This document shows positions 23,592-32,601 of a stretch of DNA of 64,000 bases, one piece after another; the stretch's first letter is position 1, and every line of letters starts with the position of its first letter. Position numbers and translations under genes: made by a program. A model generated the notes under the pieces. It searched no databases. It saw only the letters and a list, made by a program, of their open reading frames with translations, and was not told the origin of the DNA. This DNA comes from Hansschlegelia beijingensis. GTDB taxonomy: Bacteria; Pseudomonadota; Alphaproteobacteria; Rhizobiales; Methylopilaceae. The stretch lies in contig NZ_JACIDR010000001.1 of assembly GCF_014196425.1 (NCBI RefSeq), positions 1,240,001 through 1,304,000 on the forward strand. Reading direction: 5' to 3'.

Positions 23592-25199
23592 TCACTTGCG
23601 GCGCCCCTTCACGGCGTAGAGACCCTCGGGCCGCCACTGCAGGAAGGCAATGATCATCAGCAGCACGATCACCTTGGCGGCGACCGCGCCGTAAAGCGGC
23701 TCGATCAGAACGTTGATCTGGCCGACGCCGAGCGCGGCGAAGGCCGTGCCCGCGAGCGTCCCCACGCCGCCCAGCACCACGACCATGAAGCTGTCGACGA
23801 TGAAGTTCGAACCCATCTGCGGGTTCACGTTGTAGATCGGGCAGAGCGCGAGTCCCGCGAGACCGGCAAGGCCCGAGCCCAGGCCGAACGCCATCATGTC
23901 GACGCGACGGGTCGCGACGCCCACGCAACCCGCCATCGCGCGGTTCTGGGTGACCGCGCGGATGTTGAGGCCGAGCGGGGTTCGCTTCAGAACGAACCAG
24001 GTGAGACCAAGCGTCAGGCCCGCGAACACGATCGCGAACAGGCGGTTCCAGGTGACGATGAAGTCGCCCATCAGGAGACGGCCGCCCGAGATGTACCAGG
24101 GCGTCACGAACTGGAGGTTCTGCGTGCCGACCGTGACCCGCATCAGGTTCACCAGCAGCAGGCTGACGGCCCAGGTGGCGAGCAGCGTCATCAGCGGACG
24201 GGTGTAGAGGCGCCGCACGATCGTCGCCTCGAGCGCGACCCCGATCCCCGCCGTGGCTAGGAAGACCACCGGGATCGCGGCGATCAGGTACCAGTCGATA
24301 AGGCCGGGGGCGACGGCGCGCAGGGCCTCCTGCACCGCATAGGCCACATAGGCGCCGATCATGATGAACTCGCCCTGGGCGAGATTGATCACGCCCATCA
24401 GCCCAAAGATGATCGCAAGTCCGGCCGACGCCATGAACAGGATCGAGGCGATAGACAGGCCGTTGTAGAACACGTTGAGCGCGTTCGAGACCGAGAGCCA
24501 GCGCCCGATCGAGGCGACGCCGCCGTCGACCGCCATGCGGAAGCCGGGGTCGGTCTGATAGGCTGGATCGCTCTTTAGCGCCTCGATCCGGGTCAGCGAC
24601 CGGCGGTCCGGGGTCGCGGCGATCCGCTCGATCGCCGCGATGCGCTTGGACATATCCGGCGAATTGAGCAGCGCGGCCTGGCCGACGGCGAGGATGCGGC
24701 TCCTCAGCCCCGCGTCAGTTTCGGCCTCTGCCGCCTTCTCGAAGAATTCCGGCCGCAGCGACCCCGCGCGCCGCTCGAGCGCGGTCAGCGCCGCGCCGCG
24801 ATCGTTCACGGCCGCGCCGCTGCGAAGCGTGGCGGCCGCGCGTACCGTCTCGAACAGCGGCCGGTTCTTCAGGCTGAGCAGCGGAGACGTACCGACCGAT
24901 CCCTCGACCGGCGAAAGGGTCGCAGCGTTCACGGCGCCCTCGGGGGCCACGATGGCCGGGTCCTGCGGACCGCATTTCAGGCTGCGGTCGATCGCGGCGC
25001 CGGACAGCGCGGCGGCCCATCTCGCGTCGTCGGTCGTCGCGTCGACGAGCCCCGCCAACATGGCGTTCGCGGCGTCCGTCATGCCGGCCGCGCCACCGCA
25101 GATCTGGCTCGCGATCGCCGCCCGATCAAACGCCGCCGCAGCCGCTCCGCACGTCAGGATCGCGCCGAACAGACCCGCGAACAGGGCACGCCACCACAC
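23592..25199 (-). CDS. urtB: urea/short-chain amide ABC transporter permease UrtB
   Basis: 535 aa, ATG 25199, with a cleavable or anchoring hydrophobic start (ALFAGLFGAILTCGAAAAA). Residues 25-235 are a soluble, Ala-rich, repeat-like extension (LRSRILAVGQAALLNSPDMSKRIAAIERI) as found in long UrtB proteins. The permease part follows: IIFGLMGVINLAQGEFIMIGAY, TRPLMTLLATWAVSL, and VVLGGVGTLAGTAFAALGVG. The length matches the urea-type UrtB rather than the shorter LivH. It starts 22 bases after urtA ends. Confidence 0.9.
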   Translation of the reverse strand: MWWRALFAGLFGAILTCGAAAAAFDRAAIASQICGGAAGMTDAANAMLAGLVDATTDDARWAAALSGAAIDRSLKCGPQDPAIVAPEGAVNAATLSPVEGSVGTSPLLSLKNRPLFETVRAAATLRSGAAVNDRGAALTALERRAGSLRPEFFEKAAEAETDAGLRSRILAVGQAALLNSPDMSKRIAAIERIAATPDRRSLTRIEALKSDPAYQTDPGFRMAVDGGVASIGRWLSVSNALNVFYNGLSIASILFMASAGLAIIFGLMGVINLAQGEFIMIGAYVAYAVQEALRAVAPGLIDWYLIAAIPVVFLATAGIGVALEATIVRRLYTRPLMTLLATWAVSLLLVNLMRVTVGTQNLQFVTPWYISGGRLLMGDFIVTWNRLFAIVFAGLTLGLTWFVLKRTPLGLNIRAVTQNRAMAGCVGVATRRVDMMAFGLGSGLAGLAGLALCPIYNVNPQMGSNFIVDSFMVVVLGGVGTLAGTAFAALGVGQINVLIEPLYGAVAAKVIVLLMIIAFLQWRPEGLYAVKGRRK

Positions 25200-25221
25200 C
25201 GCTATCGGCCCTGCGTCAGGA

Positions 25222-26472
25222 TCAGCCGTACGGGCTCATCGGCACGGGCTTCGGCGTGTCCTCGGACTGCCAGAGCACGTCGAAGCCCTGGGAGTCGTTG
25301 ACCGAGCCGATGAAGACGCCGCGCGAGACGTAGTTGTTCTCGGCCGTCATGCCGATCTTGTAGCCGGAGGGGCAGTCGAAGCTCAGGCCGGCGAACGCCT
25401 TCTGCACTTCCGGCACGTCAAAGGAGCCGGCCTTCTTGGCCGCCAGCGCCCAGAGGTGAACCGCGTCATAGGTCGACACCATGGGGTCGATCGCGACATC
25501 CGGGCGGAACGGGGCCTTGGTCCGGCCGACGTAATCGGACCAGGACTTGAGGAACTTCTGGTTCGCTTCGCCCTTGGCCTGCTGGAGATAGGCCCAACAG
25601 TTGAGGTGGCCGACGAGCTTCTGCGTGTCGAGGCCCTCGAGGTCCGCCTCCACCATGTCGAGGCCGAGGACCGGCACGTCGGAGGACGAGATTCCCTGGT
25701 TCGCGAACTCCCGCATGAAATCCGGGATCGAGGAGCCGACGACGGTCAGCACCACCACGAGCTTCCCGCCCGGCGCGTCCGCGAAGGCGCGGATCTGGTT
25801 CACGATGGTCTGGAAGTTCGAGAAGGAGAACGGCACGTACTCCTCCTTCCAGGCGCTCTCCTCGATGCCCTTCGTCTTCCAGTAGCCCTTGAGCTGCTTG
25901 TTGATCGTGCGCGGCCAGACATAGTCCGAGCCGACCATGAAGAAGCGTTTCGCCTCCACCCCGTCCGGGCTCATCAGGTAGTCGACCGCCGGCAGCACCG
26001 AGCTCGCAGGCGGCGAGTTCACATACACGACGTTCTTCGAGTTCTCGTCGCCCTCGAAATGGAGGGGGTAGAACAGGAGCCCGTTGTTCTGCTCCACCAC
26101 CGGCAGCACAGATTTGCGGGACACGGACGTCCAGCACCCGAACAGCGCGGCGACCTTGGTCTCCGACAGCATCTGCCGACCAATCTGCGCGTAGAGCGGC
26201 CAGTCGGAGGCGGGATCCGACGTGACGACTTCGATCGTGGAGCCGTTGACGCCGCCCGCCGCGTTGATCTCTTCGGCCGCCATCTTGGCGACGAAGTTCA
26301 TGCGGCCCTCGAGGTTCGCCATGGTGCCCGAGGAGGAGAACAGGCAACCGAGCTTCACCGTCCCCGCCGCACGGGCGGACCGGATCAGCGGCGGCGCCGA
26401 CAGCGGCAGGAGCGCGCCAGCCGCAGCCGCGCCCGTGGTCCTGAGGAAGGTTCTGCGGTCGAACTTGCTCAT
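25222..26472 (-). CDS. urtA: urea/short-chain amide ABC transporter binding protein UrtA
   Basis: 416 aa, ATG 26472. A Tat-type leader is visible: DRRTFLRTTG with a hydrophobic run and ARA before the mature start. The periplasmic binding domain has VKLGCLFSSSGTMANLEG, AAEEINAAGGVNG, AALFGCWTSVSRK (ligand site) and NNGLLFYPLHFEGDE, all matching the UrtA/FmdD group rather than Leu/Ile/Val binders. It is the first gene of urtABCDE-fmdA. The upstream region has a 20-base palindrome (26592-26611), and a ribosome site AAGGCG. Confidence 0.92.
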   Translation of the reverse strand: MSKFDRRTFLRTTGAAAAGALLPLSAPPLIRSARAAGTVKLGCLFSSSGTMANLEGRMNFVAKMAAEEINAAGGVNGSTIEVVTSDPASDWPLYAQIGRQMLSETKVAALFGCWTSVSRKSVLPVVEQNNGLLFYPLHFEGDENSKNVVYVNSPPASSVLPAVDYLMSPDGVEAKRFFMVGSDYVWPRTINKQLKGYWKTKGIEESAWKEEYVPFSFSNFQTIVNQIRAFADAPGGKLVVVLTVVGSSIPDFMREFANQGISSSDVPVLGLDMVEADLEGLDTQKLVGHLNCWAYLQQAKGEANQKFLKSWSDYVGRTKAPFRPDVAIDPMVSTYDAVHLWALAAKKAGSFDVPEVQKAFAGLSFDCPSGYKIGMTAENNYVSRGVFIGSVNDSQGFDVLWQSEDTPKPVPMSPYG

Positions 26473-26573
26473 CGCCTTGGGCCTTCGGAGGATTTCGTCA
26501 CCCGACGCTGACGTCGCCGGGTCCCTCCGAGCAAGGTCAAATTTCAGCTTGTGGCGCGCTCCAAATGGGCAGT

Positions 26574-26611
26574 CGGACAGCCGTCCGGCGGCGATGTCAA
26601 AATTGACATCG
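26574..26611. promoter_or_regulatory. operator-like palindrome upstream of urtA
   Basis: CGATGTCAA AA TTGACATCG (26592-26611) is a 20-base inverted repeat with 9-base perfect arms, 120 bases before the urtA start and 149 bases before the HTH gene on the other strand. A second, smaller inverted repeat CGGAC-AGCC-GTCCG lies at 26574-26587. The dyad is the size bound by dimeric HTH regulators such as GntR, TetR or FNR/CRP types. It is probably the control site of the amide/urea operon. Confidence 0.65.
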
Positions 26612-26759
26612 GGCGATTGGACGCCGGCTCAGCGTCGCCGCCATCGTTGCGGCTCGCGTCGGCCATGCGGTTTCAGAGCTTGCGGGAAGCGGCCTGCGGG
26701 ATCACCCTGCTCTAAGTATAGGCATGTCCACATCGTGGGCTAAGGCGCGAGGTTCGGAG

Positions 26760-27107
26760 ATGGCCGCGTCGCGTTTGACGGATGAAGAGATCGCGATCCT
26801 CCTGGGGGAGGTGGCGGCCGGCGCTTCGCTCGAGGCGGTCTGCGCGAGCGCGCATGTGTCCGTCCGCACCTTCTATCGCTGGAAGCGGAAGTTCGAGGGG
26901 CTGACGCCGTCGGGCGTGCGGCAGCTCAAGGCGCTGCGGCGCGAGAACAGCGAGCTGAAGCGCCTTCTTGCCGCACAATCCGGGGGCCGCCTTGAAGCAA
27001 CGGTCTTGCACCCGGACGCAAGCCGGCCGGCTCCCGACTCCGCCGCCTTGAGAGAAAACCGGGGCGTCAGCCTCGGCCGATTTGCGACGGTCCGATCGGT
27101 CGCGTGA
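26760..27107 (+). CDS. IS3 OrfA-like helix-turn-helix protein, stand-alone
   Basis: 115 aa from ATG 26760 (an ATG at 26724 would add 12 residues). Residues 1-70 match the transposase OrfA of IS3-type elements: SRLTDEEIAILLGEVAAG, then VCASAHVSVRTFYRWKRKFEGL, then the leucine-zipper-like LKALRRENSELKRLL. The last 45 residues (Pro/Ala-rich, then REN) do not resemble OrfA ends, and no OrfB with the DDE domain or terminal inverted repeats follow. It is either a decayed IS remnant or a recruited regulator. It is divergent from urtA with the palindrome between them, which makes a regulator role worth testing. Confidence 0.6.
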   Translation: MAASRLTDEEIAILLGEVAAGASLEAVCASAHVSVRTFYRWKRKFEGLTPSGVRQLKALRRENSELKRLLAAQSGGRLEATVLHPDASRPAPDSAALRENRGVSLGRFATVRSVA

Positions 27108-27131
27108 TGGGACCGGCAACCGCGTCGTGAG

Positions 27132-28031
27132 CTACCGCGCATCCCGATAGCGCGACGGCGCGACGCCCGTGGCTCGCTGAAACGTCTGCGCGAAGTGGCT
27201 TGGGCTCGAATAGCCGACGGCCAGGCCAATCTCCAAGACGGAGCGGTCGGTCTCCCGCAGGAGGCGCTGCGCTTCGGCGATCCTAAGGCCCGTGAAATAT
27301 CGCTGGGGCGAACAGCCCATGGAGCGGCTGAACACCCGGCTGAAATGGAAGGGGCTCATCTCCGCGACCGAAGCGAGTTCGGCCAGCGAGAACGGCTCGG
27401 CGAGGTTGTCACGCATGTGCTGGACGATGGCCCGCGCGCGGAAGGCGGGCAGGCCGCTCCGCCGGCGGATGCGGCGCTCCGGGTCGGCGAACGCGCGCAG
27501 GACGCAGACCGCCAGCGCCTGGCCGACGCCCTGCAGAAGCGTCGGCGCGGGCGATGCTCCGCCTGCGATCTCGCGATGGATGAGCTCGAGCAGCGCCGAG
27601 ACGGCGTGGTCGCGCGCGCCGGACGCCTCACGCAGCGCGGGGCGCTGCGGCTGACCGAACAGATCGGCGGCCGCGGCCTCGATCAGGTGAACGCCGAGAT
27701 GGACGTGAAGCGCCTCGAAGGAGGCGCCCTCGGCCCGCCATCGCAGCTCATAGGGCTCGTCGGAGTCCACGACGAACAGGTCTCCGCGGCGGACATCGAC
27801 GGCGCTCCAGCCCCCGCCGAGGTCGCGCTCCTCGACCCGCGCCCCGCCGTCTGCGATCCAGACCAGCAGAGGGTCCGCCACCGCCGGCGCGACGAACGGC
27901 TCCGCGATGGTGCGGTGGACGAAGCGCTCGACCAGCAGACCGCCCGGTCCGGTGTCGGCCTGCCCCAGGATCTCGCCCGGGACGTGGCGCAGCAGCGAGC
28001 GGGCCCTCGGCGGGGGATCTTCCGCGGTCAT
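27132..28031 (-). CDS. AraC-family transcriptional regulator with cupin-type sensor
   Basis: 299 aa, ATG 28031, overlapping the SDR stop by four bases. Residues 1-170 form a cupin-like ligand domain (DPLLVWIADGGARVEERDL, VRRGDLFVVDSDEPYELRW). Residues 200-299 hold the two HTH motifs: FSLAELASVAEMSPFHFSRVF and SVLEIGLAVGYSSPSHFAQTF, followed by FQRATGVAPSRYR, the standard AraC end. Coupled with the SDR gene before it, it is probably the regulator of that oxidoreductase pair. Confidence 0.88.
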   Translation of the reverse strand: MTAEDPPPRARSLLRHVPGEILGQADTGPGGLLVERFVHRTIAEPFVAPAVADPLLVWIADGGARVEERDLGGGWSAVDVRRGDLFVVDSDEPYELRWRAEGASFEALHVHLGVHLIEAAAADLFGQPQRPALREASGARDHAVSALLELIHREIAGGASPAPTLLQGVGQALAVCVLRAFADPERRIRRRSGLPAFRARAIVQHMRDNLAEPFSLAELASVAEMSPFHFSRVFSRSMGCSPQRYFTGLRIAEAQRLLRETDRSVLEIGLAVGYSSPSHFAQTFQRATGVAPSRYRDAR

Positions 28032-28786
28032 CCGATCGGGACGCTCATCCCGCCGTCCGCCATCACGACCGACCCGACGATGAAGCTGGCGCGGTCGGAG
28101 GCCAGGAACGCCACGATCTCGGCGATCTCCCGCGGCTGCGCCGCCCGGCCGATCGGCGCCTTGGCGCCGTGCTCGGCGAGGAATTCGCGGCCATCCTCGC
28201 GAAAATGATCGAGGATGTTGGTGACGACGTCGCCGACCCCGATCGCGTTGACGCGGACGCCGTGCGGGATCGCCTCCAGAGCCTGGGTCCGGGTCAGCTG
28301 CGCCAAGGCGCCCTTCGAGGCGGCGTAGGCGGAGATCCCCGGGAAGGCGAAGAAGGACGCATAGGACGCGATGTTGACGATCGCTCCGGAGCGGCGCGCC
28401 ATCATGACCTTTTGCGCCTCGCGCGAATGCAGGAACGCGCCGGTGACGTTGGTCTGCATCTGCCAGTCCCACTCTTCGCGGCTGAGCTCGACGAGTTCCT
28501 TGTAGATGATCCGCCCGGCGTTGTTGACGAGGATGTCCAGGCCGCCGAACCGCTCGACGGCGAGCTTCACCGCGGCCTCGGCGGAACCGTCGGCCGCGAC
28601 GTCGGCCACCAGAGGCGCGACGCCGTCGCGCGCGAGTTCCTCGACCGCCGGATTGACGTCCTCCGCCACGACCTTCGCGCCGCGCTCGTGCAGAAGCTCG
28701 GCGACGGCGCGGCCGATGCCGCTCGCCGCGCCGGTGACGATCGCGACCTTGCCCGCGACTTCGTTGACGACCGTGTCCTGTGTCAT
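28028..28786 (-). CDS. short-chain dehydrogenase/reductase (SDR)
   Basis: 252 aa from ATG 28786 (MTQDTVVNEVAGKVAIV); the longer frame to 29050 lacks coding character. Classical SDR features: TGAASGIGRA cofactor site, DVAAD, NNAG, Ser in IASYASF, and YAASK catalytic Tyr-Lys, then VRVNAIGVGDV. The acidic residue after strand 2 (AEDVN) suggests NAD(H). Cytoplasmic oxidoreductase of unknown substrate, coupled to an AraC regulator. Confidence 0.88.
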   Translation of the reverse strand: MTQDTVVNEVAGKVAIVTGAASGIGRAVAELLHERGAKVVAEDVNPAVEELARDGVAPLVADVAADGSAEAAVKLAVERFGGLDILVNNAGRIIYKELVELSREEWDWQMQTNVTGAFLHSREAQKVMMARRSGAIVNIASYASFFAFPGISAYAASKGALAQLTRTQALEAIPHGVRVNAIGVGDVVTNILDHFREDGREFLAEHGAKAPIGRAAQPREIAEIVAFLASDRASFIVGSVVMADGGMSVPIG

Positions 28787-29006
28787 GCCGTATGGCTCCG
28801 CATCCTGAGAGATGGCGGCCGCTTCCGGTCTTGGAGGGGGAGCGACCATGAGGCGCCAGACTAGGAGCCGCAGGCGCGCCGCTCGCTCGGGGGTTTGCGC
28901 AAGCTGTCGGGATCTTGTGCAAACCCGCGCGGCCTCGGCTTTTCGAGAAGAACAGCGGCTCGCATGGCTTCGCGGGGAGGACGTGACGGCAGGCTCGCCC
29001 CCGCCC

Positions 29007-29555
29007 TCAGGCGGCGCGCGGGCCGCGCCAGCGCTCGATCCGTTCGACATAGGACCGGGCGGCCTCGGCCCTTTCCTCGTCGCTCAGCTTGTTCGCACGA
29101 TAGACCAGAAACGGCTCGGTCCAGCGCCAGGCGCAGCGGCTCGCGATGGACTGAAGCGGGCGCAGCAACTCGGCCAAGGGAAACAGGTTGACCCCGTCAG
29201 GACTGTACGCCTCCGGCGTGTTTCCGGCCGTCGCCGCCACCATCACGGGGAGATCCCGCAGCCTCTCGCCCTCCTGCTCGGGCCGGAGATAGTACATGCG
29301 GGTCAGCACGACGTCCTGCCACGCCTTCAGGAGCGGCGGCGGCGCATACCATTGCACGGGAAACTGCAGGATCAGCCGCTCCGCCGAGAAAAGCCGCTCC
29401 ACCTCCGCGTCCACGTCAATGGAGCGAGGATCGGGATAGAGCGAACCCATGTCGTGGACGACCACGCCCGCCACCTGCGCGGCCGCCTCCGCCAGGGCCC
29501 GGTTCGCATGGGACCGGGCATAGTCGGGATGGAACACGAGAAGCTGGGTGGTCAT
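29007..29555 (-). CDS. NAD(P)H dehydrogenase (quinone), flavodoxin-like fold
   Basis: 182 aa, ATG 29555. QLLVFHPDYARSHANRALAEAA has the HP...S..N flavin loop of the Flavodoxin_2/KefF family; LILQFPVQWYAPPPLLKAWQDVVLTRMY is the conserved P-W-Y-P-LK.W segment, and VMVAATAGNTPEAY the glycine loop near the ring. Two-electron reduction of quinones protects against redox stress. It is the last of three genes running leftward here; the SDR gene lies 220 bases further on. Confidence 0.85.
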   Translation of the reverse strand: MTTQLLVFHPDYARSHANRALAEAAAQVAGVVVHDMGSLYPDPRSIDVDAEVERLFSAERLILQFPVQWYAPPPLLKAWQDVVLTRMYYLRPEQEGERLRDLPVMVAATAGNTPEAYSPDGVNLFPLAELLRPLQSIASRCAWRWTEPFLVYRANKLSDEERAEAARSYVERIERWRGPRAA

Positions 29556-29610
29556 GGCGCCTCCTCGATAACCGTCAATTCAGGCGCCCTTCGGCGGTTG
29601 AACGTCATCC

Positions 29611-30432
29611 TCAGCTTGGCCGCCGAAGCTTGTAGTTGGGACGTACATAGGCGGCCGAGAAACCGGCCTTGTCGTAGTTGCGGAACGACGCGTAGGAGGC
29701 CTCTTCGCCCGCAGGCGGACTGGCGGTCTCCGCGGTGAAGCCAAGCACGCCGACCGCTGCGCCGTCGGCCAGGCGCGCCGCGATGAGGCTGGCCTGGGCG
29801 CCGCGGCCGCGGGCTTCCGTAAGCGTCGTATCCACGCCGAGCCAGGCGCACTGGCCGTTGATGAACATCGCGCCGGCCGCGACTGGCTCTGGGCCGTCAA
29901 AGGCGAGGTAAGTGCGCCAGCCGTCCCGACCGGGAAGACCCGCAAACCACGGCCTTGTCGTCTCTGGCAGGCCGAAGCCCTGCTGGACGACGCGCGCGAA
30001 CGCGGCGCCGTGGTCACGGCCGACCGAGCGAACTTCGAGGTCGCTCGCGCTGGGGCGGATGGGCATCGAGGCAGGCCGACGCCATTTCGCCCAGCCGGCG
30101 CCGGCCGGCTCGAGACCGCGCGCGGCGGCCCATTCCGCGATCGCGGCGGGCTGCGCCGCCGGTGAGATCTGGATCGCCCAACCGTCGGCGGCGTGCCGCT
30201 GAAGCCAGGCGAGCGCCTCTTCAAACTGTTCCTTGCTCCACGGGACGCCGACCCCCGGAGCCATCACACGGTTGAACTCCGTAATCGGAACGGCCCGATA
30301 GGCCAGGGCGCCCGCGCCGGCCATTCGCCTGCAGGCGAGGCCGGCCTCCGCTGCATGATCGGGTGGTGCGGCTGCGAATAGATCGAGCCACGCGAGGCAC
30401 TCGGTTTCTTCGATGTCCTGCGCTGCGATCAT
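29611..30432 (-). CDS. GNAT-family N-acetyltransferase
   Basis: 273 aa, ATG 30432. The C-terminal GNAT half shows WLGVDTTLTEARGRGAQASLIAARL: the RGRGAQ motif A with the acetyl-CoA phosphate loop, and later YASFRNYDKAGFSAAYVRPNY (motif B, YxxF/N). The N-terminal 130 residues are a degenerate GNAT-like half (double-domain protein). Acetyl acceptor unknown. Confidence 0.8.
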   Translation of the reverse strand: MIAAQDIEETECLAWLDLFAAAPPDHAAEAGLACRRMAGAGALAYRAVPITEFNRVMAPGVGVPWSKEQFEEALAWLQRHAADGWAIQISPAAQPAAIAEWAAARGLEPAGAGWAKWRRPASMPIRPSASDLEVRSVGRDHGAAFARVVQQGFGLPETTRPWFAGLPGRDGWRTYLAFDGPEPVAAGAMFINGQCAWLGVDTTLTEARGRGAQASLIAARLADGAAVGVLGFTAETASPPAGEEASYASFRNYDKAGFSAAYVRPNYKLRRPS

Positions 30433-30529
30433 CCCCGCCTCCTCTCACGGAGCTCTTCAACGGCTCTGCGTTTCACCGACGGCCCGCGCCGCGCAGTCTC
30501 GGAGGCGGCTCGCTCATGCCGGTCGACCG

Positions 30530-31342
30530 TCAGTTCGGAACGCGCGACCAGCCGCAGAACTGCAGCGGTCCCAGGATCTGCCCCCGGGCGGCTGTGGCGG
30601 CCTCAGCGAGACTCTCCTCGAGCCGATCGACATCCGGCCGCGGCCAACCGATACGCTCGAGCTGCGGCACGACGTTTCGGAGCGTCGCCGCGTACCAGGC
30701 GTAGATCGGAGACTCCGGACCGCCGCCGGCCGGCGCCTCGCAGAACACGGTCGGCAAGCTCATCCCCGCCTGCTGGAAGTGCTCGACGAGACGACTGCCG
30801 GAGTCCGGATGCTGCAGGACCGAGCCGAAGGCGGCCACCAGCGCCTCCCACATAACTGTCAACGGCGGCAAGGCGGGCCATGTGGGGTTCTCTCCCCGCA
30901 GGGTCGGCTCGTGGAAGGCGACTGTTCCGCCGGGACGCACGCATTCCGCCATAGCCTGGATGAGCCGAGCGGGAGACGCCTGATGGAGGAGGACATAACG
31001 GCCGACGGCCATGTCAAACGCGGCCGGCTCCCGGAACGTCTCGTCACCCTGGACGAAGGTGACGTTGTGAACAGCCAGCGCCGCCGCCCGCTCGCGCGCG
31101 GCCGCCACGGCTTCGGCGCTGCGATCGACGCCGAGCACGGCCCCGGAGGGCCCGACCAACTCTGCAGCCAGCAGCGAGACCTCCCCATTGCCGCATCCGA
31201 AATCGAGCACCCGCATGCCGGGCGCGACGCCCGCCTCCACGAGCATGCGCCGTGTGATCGGCCGCAGGCAGACCGACTGCAGCTCCAGGCGGCGCAGCTC
31301 CTCGTCCGCATGGCCGAGGATGTAGGGAATGCTGTCGGGCAC
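30530..31342 (-). CDS. class I SAM-dependent methyltransferase
   Basis: 270 aa started at GTG 31342 (VPDSIPYILGHADEELRRL), because this is the first codon after which the family pattern appears; a much longer open frame runs to 33190 only as a shadow of other genes. AdoMet motif I is MRVLDFGCGNGEVSLLAAEL, then VLGVDRSAEAVAAARERA, VTFVQGDE and FDMAVGRYVLLHQAS. This Methyltransf_25-type family includes enzymes for ubiquinone, lipids and small natural products; the substrate is unknown. It stands between the GNAT gene and the DUF808 gene. Confidence 0.8.
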   Translation of the reverse strand: MPDSIPYILGHADEELRRLELQSVCLRPITRRMLVEAGVAPGMRVLDFGCGNGEVSLLAAELVGPSGAVLGVDRSAEAVAAARERAAALAVHNVTFVQGDETFREPAAFDMAVGRYVLLHQASPARLIQAMAECVRPGGTVAFHEPTLRGENPTWPALPPLTVMWEALVAAFGSVLQHPDSGSRLVEHFQQAGMSLPTVFCEAPAGGGPESPIYAWYAATLRNVVPQLERIGWPRPDVDRLEESLAEAATAARGQILGPLQFCGWSRVPN

Positions 31343-31543
31343 ATCGCCCTCCTGCCTCTGGTGAAGCCGCCGCACAGCAGAGCAGCGTCGCGTCAGCCAA
31401 CCTATCAGAAGGTAGGTTTGTGGCTCGATTGAGGTGATCGGGCTCCCCGAACCTTCGGCGCGCGCCATATCGCGAGCGCGTCGCCTTGCTGCGTGGCACG
31501 CGATAGCGTCAGGTCGCCCTGAGGGGCTCGTGGAGTACGATTG

Positions 31544-32569
31544 ATGGCCGTCGGACTGATCGCACTGCTCGACGATGTGGCGGCCATCGCCAAGGTGGCC
31601 GCCGCGTCCCTCGACGACGTCGCGGGTCAGGCCGCGAAGGCGGGCGTCAAGGCGGCGGGGGTCGTCATCGACGACGCTGCGGTGACGCCGCGCTATGTCG
31701 TCGGCTTCGCGGCCGAGCGCGAACTGCCGATCGTGTTCCGGATCGCGCTGGGCTCTCTGAAGAACAAGCTGCTGTATCTGCTGCCGGCGGCGCTTGCCCT
31801 CAGCTGGTTCGCGCCCTGGGTGATCACGCCGTTGCTCATGATCGGCGGCGCCTATCTTTGCTACGAGGGAGCGGAGAAGGTCTACGAGGCGCTGTTTCCC
31901 CACAAGGCGCACGAGCACGAGAAAGCGGTCGGCGGCGCGGGCGGCGCCGCGGCGCTGGAGCAGCAGAAGATCTCGGGCGCGATCAAGACGGACTTCATCC
32001 TCTCGGCTGAGATCATGGCGATCACGCTGGCGGCCGTGCCGGCGGACGCCTCGTTCTGGAACAAGGCGATGGTGCTGGCGGTCGTCGGCCTCCTGATCAC
32101 GATCGCCGTCTACGGCGTCGTCGCGCTCATCGTGAAGGCGGACGACGCCGGCGTCGCCATGGCGAAGAGCCCGTCCCAGTCGGCCTTCGGGTCCTTCGTG
32201 CGGAAGCTCGGCCGCGCGCTCGTCGTCGGAATGCCGTTCCTCCTGAAGGGCCTCGCGATCGTCGGCACGGCGGCGATGATCTGGGTGGGCGGCGGCATCA
32301 TCGTGCATGGCCTGGCGCATTACGGCTTCACGCACATCGAAGAGGCGCTCCACCACGCCGCCGAGGCCACGTCGCACGCCCTGCCCGCCCTGGCGGGCGC
32401 CGCCGGTTGGCTGACGACCGCCGCCGGCTCCGGCGTCGTCGGCCTCGCGATCGGCGCGGCGATCATCCCGCTGGCGAGCTACGTCATCGGGCCGGCGTGG
32501 CGCGCCGTCGGGGGGATGTTCGGCAAGAAGAGCGCGCCGGTGGCGACGCCGCATGGCGGCGGCCACTAG
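31544..32569 (+). CDS. DUF808/YedI-family membrane protein
   Basis: 341 aa, ATG 31544. The N-terminus has the family segment LIALLDDVAAIAKVAAASLDDVAGQAAKAG, then DDAAVTPRYVVGFAAERELPI. Several membrane helices follow (LLYLLPAALALSWFAPWVI; MVLAVVGLLITIAVYGVVALIV; LLKGLAIVGTAAMIWVGGGII). The protein is a multi-pass inner membrane protein of unknown role; YedI is its E. coli relative. It is convergent with the LysR gene downstream. Confidence 0.85.
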   Translation: MAVGLIALLDDVAAIAKVAAASLDDVAGQAAKAGVKAAGVVIDDAAVTPRYVVGFAAERELPIVFRIALGSLKNKLLYLLPAALALSWFAPWVITPLLMIGGAYLCYEGAEKVYEALFPHKAHEHEKAVGGAGGAAALEQQKISGAIKTDFILSAEIMAITLAAVPADASFWNKAMVLAVVGLLITIAVYGVVALIVKADDAGVAMAKSPSQSAFGSFVRKLGRALVVGMPFLLKGLAIVGTAAMIWVGGGIIVHGLAHYGFTHIEEALHHAAEATSHALPALAGAAGWLTTAAGSGVVGLAIGAAIIPLASYVIGPAWRAVGGMFGKKSAPVATPHGGGH

Positions 32570-32601
32570 AGGGAGGCAGGAGCGCGGCCGAGCCCGGCCT
32601 C

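Noticed and set aside
26724-27107. A complete IS3 insertion sequence
   Set aside because: Only an OrfA-like part is present. There is no OrfB with DDE motif, no terminal inverted repeats and no target duplication.
32583-32600. Terminator between the DUF808 and LysR genes (GGCCG-AGCC-CGGCC)
   Set aside because: Only a 5-base stem without a T-run; too weak to call in DNA of this base composition.
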